Source: Butyriboletus loyo (taxonomy: Eukaryota; Basidiomycota; Agaricomycetes; Boletales; Boletaceae). From it: a DNA stretch of 64,000 nt. The notes beneath the pieces are model-generated. The model ran no database searches and was not told where the DNA came from. It worked only from the letters and a program-made list of their open reading frames with translations. The stretch spans positions 62,001 through 126,000 of the forward strand of contig JBBPSI010000002.1 in assembly GCA_038093515.1 (NCBI GenBank), read 5' to 3'. How positions within the stretch are numbered: the stretch's first letter is position 1; every line of letters begins with the position of its first letter. Made by a program: the position numbers and the translations under genes. This document shows positions 21,529 through 34,100 of this stretch, piece by piece.

Positions 21529-21975
21529 ATGGGAAAGCGCAAGAAATCCTCGAGGAAACCAGCTGCAGCAACCGCCACAGCAAGGCGCAGACAGCCACTC
21601 GGTACGTTCTCGCAGCCAGCCATGGGGTTGTCCTGATTTTCATCGTGCAGACACCGCGTTCACTTGTCTATTCTGCCACCACGACAAGTCTGTCACCGTT
21701 AGGCTCGACAGAAAGGAGGGAATCGCGCAGCTCGTGTGCAGGGTGTGTGACCAGCGATATCAGAGCAAAGTCAACCGTGAGCCTCCTCGCCCGCGCCCGC
21801 GCCCCAACCTCACAACTGCATGCCCTTAGATCTGACCGAGCCCATCGACATCTACTCGGAATGGATAGATGCCGCCGATGCTGCCCAAAAAGAGGATCAA
21901 ATCCCTCGTCGTCCGGCAGCTTCTTCAAGCAGACCTGTACCAGCACCTCCTTCTGTGGGGAGTGATGACGACTGA
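21529..21975 (+). CDS. ELF1: Transcription elongation factor Elf1 (ELOF1)
   Basis: Three exons encode a protein of about 110 residues: MGKRKKSSRKPAAATATARR, then DTAFTCLFCHHDKSVTVRLD, EGIAQLVCRVCDQRYQSKVN, then HLTEPIDIYSEWIDAADAAQ. The basic N-terminal tail and the four-Cys zinc site (CLFC ... CRVC) followed by L(T/S)EPIDIYSEWIDA are the Elf1 hallmark. Elf1 rides with RNA polymerase II and helps it pass nucleosomes. Introns (donors GTACGT and GTGAGC) restore GAC and CAT codons exactly. The C-terminal tail is Pro/Ser-rich and ends in acidic residues. Confidence 0.96.
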
Positions 21976-22300
21976 GGAGAGTGGACAGCATACTCCGAGC
22001 TTTACAATTGTACAACAGTGCTCGCCATCCAAGGTCGTCCGCTTTGCGCAGCGAATGAGATCTGCGTTGCCACTGGTCTGGATGGAAATGATCTGCAGCG
22101 AGCTCCGTCTGTTTATCGTAGTACTTTTGTCGCGTAATGTCATGTTCAGCCACCGCTGGAAATAGTGCTGGGACGTGTGGTCCTTTCACCGCGTCACCTT
22201 TTAGACCTCAACGACCGTCCTCCCTCTGATCCCAAACATTAACCATATACCCCTGCACTGGTCATAATACCTTACCAGAATTTGGAACGGATCGTCCATC

Positions 22301-25300
22301 ATGGCGTCCTCAACCAACATCAAAGTCGTCTGTCGGTACGTCTCCGGCCACCAACAGTCTCTACATGCAGCCGTCGTGTTGACACACAACATGCAGATTT
22401 CGTCCACCCAATGCTCTCGAACTGAGAGAAGGTGGTGAAATCGTCGTGTCATTCGATGACAACCTCCAAACAGTCATGATGCGCAGCTCGCAGGCCGTTT
22501 CTGGACCAGAGAAGGACGGCTTTACCCTTGATAGGGTATTCCCAATGGGCACGAAGCAACACGAAGTGTTCGATTACGGTGTCAAGGAGTAAGTCCTCCG
22601 AAGCTCGCGTTTGTTTGTCCTTCACTAACGCGGTCTTGCTCCGCGGACAGCATCGTGAGAGGTAAGAGTTTTCGAGCGATTCGCGTCACTCCGACAAGAC
22701 CATCGTCCAATCATTTTACCATCCCCGAGATTGTCGCTTCCTTCTTATGGAACTCTGCGTTCTTAATCCAGATTACTGACGGACCAACTAGATGTGCTTG
22801 ATGGTTACAACGGAACCGTGTTTGCTTACGGCCAAACCGGTAGCGGCAAGACTTTCACCATGATGGCAAGTGGTTCCCACCATCTATAGTTCCATCCGCT
22901 CATCGACACTCTCAGGGCGCAGATATAGATTCGGAGGAACTCAAAGGCATCATACCCCGGATTACCGAACAAATATTCCAATCAATAGTAGAATCAGATG
23001 CTCACTTGGAGTATATGGTTAAAGTTTCATATATGGAAATTTATCTAGAACGCATCCGTGACTTGTTGGCTCGTAAGCTGTCTTGCTCTTTCTCCCCTGA
23101 AACACGACTGATTGTCTTTTGTCTGGCAGCTCAAAATGATAATCTGCAGGTTCACGAGGAAAAGTCGAGAGGTGTATATGTCAAGAATCTTTCGGATTAT
23201 TATGTCAGTAGTGCTCGCGAAGTCTATGAGATCATGCGTCAAGGAGGTGCAGCACGGGTAGTGACCTCCACGAGTAAGTTGTGACCTCCAGACTGGTCGC
23301 GTGGTGGATTCTGACCCTGCTTTGTTACAGATATGAATGCCGAGAGTTCTCGTTCGCATTCAATCTTCCTTATCACGATTCAGCAGCGAAACACTGAGAC
23401 TGGCGCTCAAAAGAGCGGCAATCTCTACCTCGTGGACCTTGCTGGCTCTGAAAAGGTTGGAAAGACAGGGGCGTCGGGCCAAACTCTCGAGGAAGCCAAG
23501 AAGATTAACAAATCTCTTTCGGCTCTCGGCATGGTCATTAATGCGCTGACAGATTCAAAGGTACGTAGCTTGAACTTCCCGAACGAGGTCGAACTTACGA
23601 CGTCAACATTTGTTGGTATTTCAGGCAAAACATATCCCATACCGTGATTCGAAACTTACGCGGATCCTGCAAGAATCCTTGGGTGGTAATTCACGGACGA
23701 CGCTTATCATCAATTGTTCTCCTTCAGCGTACAATGAAGCTGAGACTTTATCGACCCTCCGATTTGGTATTCGTGCGAAGTCGATCAAGAATACTGCTCG
23801 TGTCAACCAAGAGCTCTCGCCGCTGGAGCTCAAGGGACTTCTCTCTAAAGCGCAACTTGCAAATACAAGACATCTAGCCTACATACAGGCACTGGAAGCT
23901 GAACTCGCAATATGGCGCTCCGGAGGATCTGTGGAACAATGTGAATGGGCAACTCCAGACAAGCCCATGTCTTCCGTTGGTGTTTCCAAGAAGCCCACTT
24001 CGTCACCCACTCCCTCGACTATCAGGAGTATGACCCCTGTCAACCCTATTTTAGAGGGCCTCAGGTCAGATATCGACAGTCGACCACAAACACCTACCGT
24101 CATTGGCATGGACAAGGATGAACGAGAAGACTTCCTGCGCAGGGAAAACGAACTCAGTGACCTGTTGGCCGAGAAGGAGAGTGCATTGGCTTCTGCAGAG
24201 AAACTTGTCAAGGAGCTCCGGGAGGAGCTTGCATTCCTCAGGGAACAAGAAGCTTCCGTCTCTAAGGTAATATCCCGTCTTATCTTGAATTCTTATTCTA
24301 CATCGGTTATTGTAGGAGAACAAAGCAATGTCCAGCCAGTTAAACGAGCTTCGCTTACAAGTCGAGCGGCTTGACTACGACAACAAAGAAAGCATCATCA
24401 CAATCGACATCCTGAGAGAGCAGAACCAGGATTCTAAGAACGAGCTGGATGAACTCAAGAAAATCATTACCGATCTTCGCAGCGCGCAAAAAGATGCCTC
24501 AGCGGAGGACAAAGAGAAGCGCAAGCAAGAGAAGATGGCACTTATGATGGCCAAATTTGATGCGGTATGTTTCCCGTGAGTATCAAGTCATTAGAACGCT
24601 GACTTCCCCCCCCCCCTCCAGCAAGGAGCATTCTCTGAAAAGGACGAGCAGCTTCGCCAACTGCTTGCTAAACTCGATGCTGTCGATTCCGAGGCGACCA
24701 TCTCATCTCTTACCGTCGATGATGTGGTCACAGCGAGGAGACAGCTCACCGAAGCCCAGTCTTTGGTCCGCGAGACTCTTGATCGCCTACGCCAAAGTCA
24801 GGAAGAAAATGAGATGATTACTCGACGCCGTGATGAACTTGAGGGCCGCCTATCTACCCTTGAAGCCGAGTATGAAGAACTTCTTGGTGCGCCTAAATAC
24901 TCCCAGATACCTTCACCGGTTTATCCGATTGCCGAACAGAGAAAACTATCCATGATGAGGAGACGAGTAATGCGGACATTGCAAATTCGATGGCGGAATT
25001 CAAGGTAGGCCTGTCGGATAATTCGCGTCGTATCAGTACATGTTCATGATGTGACTGCTTAACTTTAGAACAAACTCGAAGCCCAGTACGCCGCTCGGCG
25101 GGAGGCCGGCGTCGCCGAGGTCGCCGATCTCAAGCAGCAACTTGAGCTGAAATCGAACGAAATCCGTTCACTCAACGCCACGATTGATAGCATGAAAAAT
25201 GTCAATGAAGAGTTGAAGGTATGTGCTCTTGTGGATATTGTTTCGTCTCAAATCAATACAAGGCTGTTCTACGTAGCGCGCTTTCGCCGTGACGTCTGCA

Positions 25301-26269
25301 GGCATCGAGGGTGGTAAGAGCCTGGCCGAAAGCGCGCAAGACCTGGAGCGCACCCGCAAAGCGATCAATGTTCAACTTGCAGAGTTCGAGGGTGTCAAGA
25401 AGTCACTCATGCGGGATCTGTCGAACCGCTGTGAAAAGGTGGAGTTGCTCGGCATGCTGCGTGGGCCAATATTCACGACATTGTGGCAGGTCGTCGAGCT
25501 CGAGATCCAACTGGATGAGATCAAGGAGCAATACAACAACGTCATTCGGAATAGCAACAGCAAAGCTCAACAGAAGAAGATGGCGTTCCTCGAAAGGAAT
25601 TTGGAGCAGTTGACGATAGTTCAGAAGCAGGTAGGTGTTCGTTTTGCGTGCTTTTATTTTATCTCACTAGTGGCTTGCAGCTTGTCGATCAGAACTCGGC
25701 GTTGAAGAAGGAAGCTGGGATTGCTGAGCGAAAGCTACTTGCACGGAATGAACGGATCCAGAATCTGGAGACCCTCCTCCAGGACGCTGACCGTCGGTTA
25801 GCCATCCAAAACCAGAAGTTCGAGACGCAACTTCAGTCAGTGAAGGAACGGCTCGAGCAAGCGCGTGGTAAGGTCGATCAGTGGCAAGATACTTGGTCGG
25901 CTACTTACGAATCGGCATAGCGCAAAAAGCCTCGAACACTTCGACATTGAGCTTTGGTCGAATCGCCAAGCCACTCCGTGGCGGTGGCGGCTCTGCTGCG
26001 GTTGCAGGGATCACTGGTGGTTCTACGCAAGCAACTGGAGGAAGTGGGCCATCACCATCATCGGCCAATCCATTGACCAGGATTCAGAATGAGGAAGGAG
26101 GGTAAGTGATTGAGTTAGGCTCCTTCGAAGCACAGCTGATCATTCTTTCGGGATTTTATCTATCCGTATCAGAGGTGGTACGTACACGTTTCTGCGGGTG
26201 TGGGAGACATGTTGACGTCCAGCCTCAGCGAAGCGCGCATCGTGGTTCTTCAACTCTCGAGGAAGCTAG
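22301..26269 (+). CDS. Kinesin-1 heavy chain (conventional kinesin)
   Basis: Processive plus-end motor for organelle transport along microtubules. The motor domain reads [74 protein letters not shown] and [21 protein letters not shown] long coiled coil follows, with the cargo-region block [20 protein letters not shown], the autoinhibitory IAK segment [12 protein letters not shown] and the conserved end [13 protein letters not shown]. Over a dozen introns; the one at 22866-22915 starts GCAAGT (GC-AG), and the last coding join needs a 5-nt exon at 26173-26177. The short gap between RIQNLE and IAK is also spliced, around 25868-25930. Length about 950 residues, typical of fungal KHC. Confidence 0.95.
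26173..26177 (+). other. Five-nucleotide microexon of kinesin-1
   Basis: AGGTG lies between a CAG acceptor (ending 26172) and a GTACGT donor (26178). Using it turns ...NEEGG into [17 protein letters not shown], restoring the conserved kinesin-1 C-terminus; skipping it puts the last exon in another frame. The flanking introns are 26102-26172 and 26178-26222. Confidence 0.75.
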
Positions 26270-26492
26270 AGGACGATAGATGTGCTATGATCCTCGGCAC
26301 GCCAGGCATTCGGATTGACATACCCTCGCGATTAATAATGCACTTTGGCGGATTGGCACCCGGTAGAAATATGTATTCTATACTAATCTGGCTCACCGTT
26401 GGGGAGTGTACCTGTCCCTGGAGCAGGTGTGGGTGCGTAAGGGAAAATTATATGGACGTTACGGTTGTGTATGTCACATCGACATTTAGATA

Positions 26493-26786
26493 GACCCGGA
26501 GGAGCCGAATGGACAGAAGCGTCCAAGCAAGGCGATTACGGGGGCATCGTCCACGGAACCTGCCAGGCCACTCGCGACGGAGCCGACGAGGGATCCAACG
26601 GAAGTAGAGCGACTGACACTGGCAGCTAGTGCCATCCGCACCTGGCAGCCTTCGAATCCGTCACCGTCAGCGATCATGAAGAGCCCAGCTCAGAAATCCG
26701 TGTACGACGGTGCCGGTATTATCACCCTGCCGTCTCAGCAAGCCAAAAAAATTTCACCGGAAATACGCGAGGGCGGGGACCTGTGA
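26493..26786 (+). other. Unassigned open segment downstream of kinesin-1
   Basis: After a CATTTAG acceptor-like site the frame DPEEPNGQKRPSKAITGASS runs 98 codons to a TGA at 26784-26786, with a Ser/Pro/Glu-rich composition that looks coding (TWQPSNPSPSAIMKSPAQKS). No start codon or upstream exon can be fixed: the nearest candidate upstream frame joins at a GTAAGG donor near 26435. The other strand and another frame are also open in part, as is common in GC-rich DNA. It may be a gene remnant, a short gene or chance. Confidence 0.2.
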
Positions 26787-27549
26787 TGGCTGTGTGTAAA
26801 TGAGGGTCATCCAGCCTGACTTTCGGGGCAAATAGTCGAGCTAAAGTTCACCAGGGTTCAGGCTCTGGCGGCGCCAAGCGCTGTCCCGACACCGAGTGCG
26901 ACAGATCTCTCCCATTTGCCGGCCAGTTCATCCTCTGCGTTACCAAGATCGTCCGCTCATTTACTCAACTCTCCAAGTCCGCACTGGGCAAGGTGCCGTA
27001 CTGGCACAGTGACGGACCCATTTGTGTTGCGGAACCAAATTCTTAGCGACTCAATTCCGTTCAATAATCGCCCTAGAAATTTGCTCCCACCCGGCCCTCC
27101 TTGCTTTTTTCTTCCCTCCCCTATAACACGGCAGCTCGAGGCCCGTCGTCCTCCTTGCTTTCCTGTCCTGTGTCTGGAAAGAACGCCGTATTACCATCTG
27201 TTCGGCATCTTGGTTTTTCAATACATCATCTCTGGTGAGTCCGCATCATTCACGCGTCCTTTTCCGCCTAACTCACATCGTGCTCGTTTACGATATCTCG
27301 TGGCCCATCCCTTGTTTTCATCGCGCTCTTAACCGCGTCTCCGTACCGAACCCGCTCTTGATTTGGTTCCAACGTACATTATCACTAATCTGTGCTCCCT
27401 GCCACAGCTAATTCATTTACACCTCCATTTAAAACTATAATCTCTACTGCTCCTTGTTCTTTTTTATTTGCGTGAGTCGCTATCCGCGCACACTCTCCTT
27501 CTCCCTCATCCCGCTCTCCTCAGTGCGTGATTAATATACCTTTTTTGCA
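26787..27549. other. Upstream region of the Pumilio gene, with a likely 5' UTR intron
   Basis: Pyrimidine-rich tracts (27095-27175, 27480-27520) suggest promoter and leader sequence. GTGAGT at 27472 and a CT-rich CAG ending 27523 bound a 52-nt stretch that fits the size of introns here, ending 26 nt before the ATG. A GTGAGT at 27236 could start another. No convincing coding frame. Confidence 0.45.
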
Positions 27550-30500
27550 ATGGCATCACATCCTGAGGATACATCCCGAAAACCTTCCGGATCGTCTACA
27601 CGCTCCTCGGGTCATTCGCCGTCCGCATCGCCGAGTAATGTGTGTCTTGCATCATCTCTCCGTCGAGTCTTGATTGACACTCCCCCCGAGGCACAGGCAA
27701 AGTTCACGCCAGCAGCTGCAGCTAACATGTTTGGAGTCGGGATGGGTGCTGGACCCGCGCTCAAGGGCCTCAACTCTGGTTGGCAGGTTTGTCGATTTTT
27801 TGTCATTTCAACACGTGTACGCTTACATGTCCTGCCAGGTCTGGGGGTCCACGACACCGGTATCGAAGAGGAACACGTCTATTTCTTCTGCGGCAAGTGT
27901 GAACGACCTTTCACCTTCGCAAGGCGAGAATGCGTACCGTTCCAATATAGGGGAGAATTGGACTGCACCGAGACCATCCAGTGCCACTTGGGATGAGATG
28001 AGTGGCAGCCCGCAGAAGGAGTTTTCTCAACTCGTCAGTTAAGCAATCGTATCACGGACGTGCCTGCTAAGTTTGTGATAGGATGTGAACTCTCCGCTTT
28101 CTTTGCATCACGCACGACAGAGGCAAGCGACAGTGGTTCAGGCGACTATGCTATCGGGACCCAGAATTGTACTTTGTTTCTCGTCAACATCAATAATCAT
28201 TTGATGCTAACGTTCGGTCTTCTTTTAAGGACGATCGTTCTTCGGCAAAGCCCGGGCAATTCTCCCCGCAGAGGTTCGATAATGGACTTGGGAAGGATGC
28301 ACCTGGGTCCAGCAGGTACCCTTCGCCGTCTAATCCTACTTACGGATCCTCTTCATTCACCGGGCAAAACGGAACGTTCGATGTCGCGTCTATGGTCGAG
28401 AACGAGCTGTCATTGGGCCTTAGAGGAATGGCTGTTGAGGATGACCGCATCAACAACCAATACCGTCAACCATCTGTCCCATCGCAATCGAACGGGATTT
28501 CTCATCATTCTGTTTCTCCCCAGCCGCGACCGTCCCCCATGGTTCAGGGCCGAACACCGTATGGTGGTTACCCTCAAGCAGATTATTCATCCTACTATAC
28601 CAACGGCGCACCACGCGACCCTTATATGGATTATGGATACGGATACACTACACCCGCCGATCCCTCACTATATCCCGCCGCTGGTGGCATGAACAGTAAC
28701 TCACCCGCGAATGTATACCCAGGTGTGTCTCCACAGACACTACACCCTAATGTCTCTGCTGGCCAGCAATCCGGCATATATTACGATTATTCTGCCTCCG
28801 CTCGGTCACCTTCGCAATATTACTACCCTACCCATCAACCGATGATATATCCTACTATCCCTTCGATTTCTCCTATGCCAACACCGCAACTCAGCGCTGC
28901 AGTGCCAACTGGTATACAGGACAAAAAGCAGGTATGTACTTCCTTTGATCTGGTTGAGCACCTTTTTTCATATTCAATGTAAGTATGGTCTTCAACAACA
29001 GGTAAGACTGGCGGCCATGATGCAAGGATGGGTCGTAATTTTTTTGAATTTGCTAGGCTTATGCAGCAGCCATGGAATATGGCACACAACTACCTTTCAT
29101 GCTCCCCGGCGGTGCGCTTTATGGGCATGCTGGCCTGAATACCCACGGGATACCGTTTTACCACCAAAACGTACGTCCTGGACGTCGTCAAGACAAGGAT
29201 GCCACGTTGGCTTTGCGTAGTCCGCTGTTAGATGAATTTCGGGCTAACAAGTCACGGAAGTGGGAATTGAGGGTGAGTTGTGTTGCAGATCGTAAGTTTA
29301 GCCATTGATGTCGCGGCACACAGGATATCTTTGGCTATATTGTCGAATTTAGCGGTGATCAACACGGGTCGCGATTTATCCAACAGAAGCTTGAAACGGC
29401 AACATCAGAGGAAAAGCAGATTGCTTTCGATGAAATTGTACCCGATAACGCACTGCAGTTGATCCAGGATGTCTTTGGCAATTACGTGAGTTGTAATATG
29501 TCTTCTTCTGACACTTGTCTTATCCTGAACAGGTCATTCAAAAACTATTCGAGCATGGGACACAGGTGCAGAAAACCGTACTAGCCAACACTATGGAGGG
29601 CCATATTCTCCCATTGTCTCTGCAAATGTATGGCTGTCGCGTCGTACAAAAGGTGGAATTGTAATGGACCTAATGTGACACCGCTGACCAGATTTCATAG
29701 GCTGTTGAGTTTGTTCTTCCAGAGCAACAAGGTTCCTTCGTGAAAGAGTTGGAACCCCATGTGCTGAAGTGTGTCAAGGATGCGAATGGCAATCATGTTA
29801 TTCAGAAATTGATCGAGCGCGTATCTTCTGATCGCCTTGGTTTTGTGCAGTCATTCCGTGGCAATGTGTACGACTTATCAACGCACCCATATGGCTGTCG
29901 AGTTCTCCAGCGGTGCTTTGAGCATCTGCCAGAAGGACAGACCCGTTCCCTGATGGACGAATTGCACAAATACATGATCAACCTTATGCAAGATCAGTTC
30001 GGGGTAGGGTACCTTTTTAGATGTGTTGTGCTTCGCTGACATTTTACGCCGCTAGAATTATGTTGTTCAATTTGTTCTTGAGCAAGGAAAACTCCATGAC
30101 CGTTGTCAAGTCATTGCTAAGCTTCGCGGTCAGATGTTGAACATGGCCCGGCATAAATTTGCGTCGAATGTCTGTGAGAAGGCACTCGTCACCGCTACGA
30201 CAGAGGAGCGACGTGCGTTGGTTGATGAAATCATCACGCCCAAGCCGGATGGTGTTAGTCCCATTGTATCTATGATGAAGGACCAATTTGCCAGTAAGTT
30301 ACTCGGGGAGCTCGCGACCGTGACTGACTGATGTATTCGAAAGATTACGTGCTACAACGAGCGCTCACGGTCGCTGATCAAGACCAGAAAGATCTGCTTG
30401 TGAGCAAGATCCGTCCTCAGCTCGTAAGCATGCGTCGCTACTCGAGTGCCTACAGCAAGCATTTGATTTCCAGTACGACATTATTGATTTACACTGTGAT

Positions 30501-30615
30501 CTGAGCTGATTAATCTTGTAGTTGAGCGACTCTTGGAGCGCACAGTCAATACTTCCAAGGCGTCATCGGACAGGCTGGCAGACTACCCTTCTTTGTCCCC
30601 AAACCAGCCAAATTA
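27550..30615 (+). CDS. Pumilio-family (PUF) RNA-binding protein
   Basis: Binds UGUA-type elements in mRNA 3' UTRs to control translation and decay in the cytoplasm. The N-terminal half is Ser/Pro/Tyr/Gln-rich and disordered ([20 protein letters not shown] onward). The C-terminal PUF domain has tandem helical repeats: [129 protein letters not shown] and [18 protein letters not shown], that is eight repeats. Introns separate most repeats and join in phase. An 18-nt exon (28984-29001, YGLQQQ) sits before the domain. The last exon ends [16 protein letters not shown] at 30615. Start ATG 27550 is the first in the frame. Confidence 0.93.
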
Positions 30616-31171
30616 ATATACGCCCCGCGATCTACTCTTGTTCGTTCGACATTCGCGATCCATCACACTTGTTTTCTCATTTTCCATTTCCCTTCTCTCG
30701 CTCTCTTACTTTTGATCGCAATGCTATGGTACAATCGCATCGGTTTCACTTCCTCTCGTATTCTGCACTCACGTCCATTACCCTCGCAATGAACATTCAT
30801 AATGCACCCTACACCTATTTCTCGTTCTTCTCGCATTTTCTTTAGTCGGATACATGCATTTCTTTCGCTGTCAATATTGGACGCCACTTTCATGTTGCTA
30901 TTATCTTCGCGTTGTGAACGTTTAGTCGTCGATTCCTACGACGAAGATCTGTCGGTACAATATAGTCGGCGTAGCTACTAGTAGGGTGGTTATAATCCCA
31001 AAGTTGTTCTCCCCAAGTGCAAGCGTGGCCAAACAAGGTCATTAGGCGAATCGGGTAGCCTTGAACTGCCGGGAACACTAGTGCTTTACCGTTAGTACGC
31101 TCGAGACGTCCCTCATAAAAAAAGCAGAACAACACGACCGCTCATCTTCAAAGGTCACACACGTTGAAACC
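30616..31171. other. Intergenic region between Pumilio and SEC16
   Basis: It contains a T/C-rich 3' flank of the Pumilio gene (30650-30850) and the SEC16 promoter. Open frames are short and unsupported. Confidence 0.45.
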
Positions 31172-34100
31172 ATGAGCACCGTCGAAGCCGCAGCCTCGCT
31201 CTTTGGCTCGGATAGCGATTCTGGGCCTGACCCTTTTGCGGTCATCGGGAACGAGGCGACTGACACGACACCACCCCACAATGAGCACCAGATGCACACT
31301 TCGTCTCCTCCGTTCCAAATGGGCCAAGAAGCTTCTTCCTGGTTCGCAGAACAGATGTATCCGGATCCTGAGCAAGAGCAGCATGACCCCTGGTTTATCC
31401 CGACCGCTCAGGATGTGCCTTCAGGCCAGTCCCACCGTCCCAGCGACTTACCGTCGTCCCATGATCACCAGCAGGGTTACTATTCCGGAGCTACTGCACA
31501 TGAACCACAACCAGCGTGTGCTTCTCCGCCAGGTCAGTGAACCGCCCATCTCCTCCGCTTGCTTGGCTCATTTCATGAGTCGAGCAGTGAGCTTAACACC
31601 CTACAAGAGTACTCCTACCTCTTACGAGCCGTATAATCCAACTCCTCTTGCTCCTTATCAGCCATACGGCTCCAACCATTATTCCGCCCAACAACCTTCT
31701 TATGACCCATCCAAGCCGACCACAACCATGTCAACGTCGAATCCATATGCACCTCGGCAACCGACAAGGCAATTGTCTACAATACCTGCGCAACCACCGG
31801 CTGCACAACACGATAACTATAAACCCGGCTCTCGTTCTGTATCTTCCCCGTATTCAGCCTCGTTCCCTGTTGTTCCGCGACATCAGCCACCTCCAAACGG
31901 TGTTCCTGCTCAAGCTTCCAAGCCGCCTCCTGTTGAATTCAGATCAAAGACACCAAACGCCTACGACCCCCCCCTCCCACCGCCCAAGGTACATAGAACG
32001 GCGTCACCAAGTTCGCTACGCTTTATGGGCAACTCGCACGGCCCTGTTTCTCACATCCCTCCCATAAGCCCGTACGACCCTAAATTCAATCCTGGACCTT
32101 CGAGGACAATGTCTCCCAGTTCCATTCGATCAGCGTCTCCAGCTCCAGGTTCCTTCACACCGCCGAAGACTGCTCCCGCGTACACCTCCCAGCTCCGAGG
32201 CAGGTCTTTCTCGAATGGCTCAACTCTATCTTCCCAAGGTGTTCTCGATCCTCCTCTTCAGCCACGCAAAGAATATGGGCTTGGATTCGGTGCTCATATC
32301 GCTGAGCCGAGTTCATATAGCAGCCAGTTTCGCCACCCCGTGGAGCAGGACGTTCATGTGTCACATGCAACTCGCCTACCGTATGCACCTTCACCGTCGC
32401 TCCTGGGTTCAAATGATCCCTTAGGTCGAACGTCTTCTCGGGCACCGGTCGTAAGCTTCGGCTTTGGTGGCAAGGTTGTTACTTGCTTCCATAGTTCCGC
32501 AGACTTGAATACGGGATTTGACATTGCGCTTTCATCTCGACGCACCGCCAATGTGATGATTCGTGTGCTACACCAGTTATTACCCGATTATGTGTCCGAA
32601 ACCAAGGCAGCGGAGTATCCTGGACCATTGTTCTCTGATCCGGGTACCCCTGTCGCAAGTCTCGTACGTACGGGGACGTCGCAGGCGAAAACGAAGAAGG
32701 CTCGCGTAATCAAGTATCTCGAAGAGCGTGCTGAAGAGATTTTACGTGGGACGATGTACATATCCGATAACGTCGAGAAACAACGTTTGGAAGGGAAGCT
32801 AGTACTAGTGCAGTTGCTAAAGACCATGGTAGAAAACGACGGCTCGCTATCGGGGAGGTAATTAACTTGGATATGAGCGGAGTGGTAGTTGCTGACGCAT
32901 TCACTTAGCCCCGCTATCGATAACGCAGTTCGTGTTGCATTGTTGCCACGTATCACTTGCTCCATGGATGAGTCCGGACTCAACGGGTCAGTTGCGCTCG
33001 CGGCGCCGGCTCTCACGTCCTCAATGCCCAATGCCTATGGTACATCATCGATGCTTCTACCTGCCAAAGAGACTCCTATATCAGTCTCTACACTCCTTCC
33101 ATCCGCTCTGGACAAGATACAGGAATTCATTGTGCGTGGAGACCGCCGTCAAGCCTATCATTACGCTCTAGACGAGAGATTATGGGCACATGCAATGATT
33201 ATTGCAAGTAGTGTCGACAAGGAAGCATGGAAAGAGGTGGTCAACGAGTTCTTGAAAGCCGAGCTTGGCGTTCACGAGAACCTTCGACGTGTTACACCTC
33301 ATGCGCATGGCAAGGGCGCCACACCCCAGCAAACTAATGGGCGTGAATGGCTCCGAGTTACATATAGCGTGTTCTCAGGTCAAGGACCTAGTGCGGGTAT
33401 GTGGCATCTTGCTAACCTACGAGTAGAGCTACACATATTTTGCAGTTCAAGAACTTCTGCCCATGAACTTACTATCAAGAGCAGCAACTGGTCTACAAGC
33501 TCCTGCTCCCACCTTGTCACACATTACACCTGTGTCTCCAAAATTTCCGTCGACTGCAGCTGCGACACAGATCCCTGTGGAATCGCTTTCAAAATGGCCG
33601 GAGATAGCAGCTAGTATCGTATCCAGCCCTCTAAATCCAGAGCACTCGGCAACGCTGTCAGCTCTCGGGGATTACCTGATATCTCACCATCTCGTAGAGG
33701 GTGCTCACGTTTGGTGCATGAACTTCGTTCTCTCTTCGGGAACCACTTCTGACCACGCTCTTCAGCTATCTACTTTCCCCTCAGACCTCAGTGATGGGTG
33801 GCCTGAGTGGTCCTGGTACTCGTTTGGTGTTACTGGGTTCACAGAGTCCGCACATCAATTCAGTACTCTTCAGAGATCCTGATCCGATAATATTCACCGA
33901 GATCGTAGAGTTCGCGCTATCTCTGAAGACACCCGCCAAAGGCCAAGAGCCTTTCCACGGTCTTCCCCACCTTCAAGCTTACAAGTTCATTCGGGCAGCG
34001 TATCTTGCCGATATTGGACATGTTCAGGGTGCTACCAGGTATGTTACGGAATTGCTATTCCAGAAGAGCATTGTATTGATTATCCCCGACCAGGTACTGC

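Noticed and set aside
21668..22189. Long antisense frame over ELF1
   Set aside because: It is the shadow of the well-supported ELF1 exons; no domain and no splice logic of its own.
24607..24618. Run of about 12 C as a structural element
   Set aside because: It is the polypyrimidine tract of a kinesin-1 intron; such runs are common here (another near 2081-2091).
26916..27332. Open frame of about 139 codons upstream of the Pumilio gene
   Set aside because: It begins at TTG rather than ATG, is pyrimidine-rich, has no family likeness and overlaps the presumed leader region.
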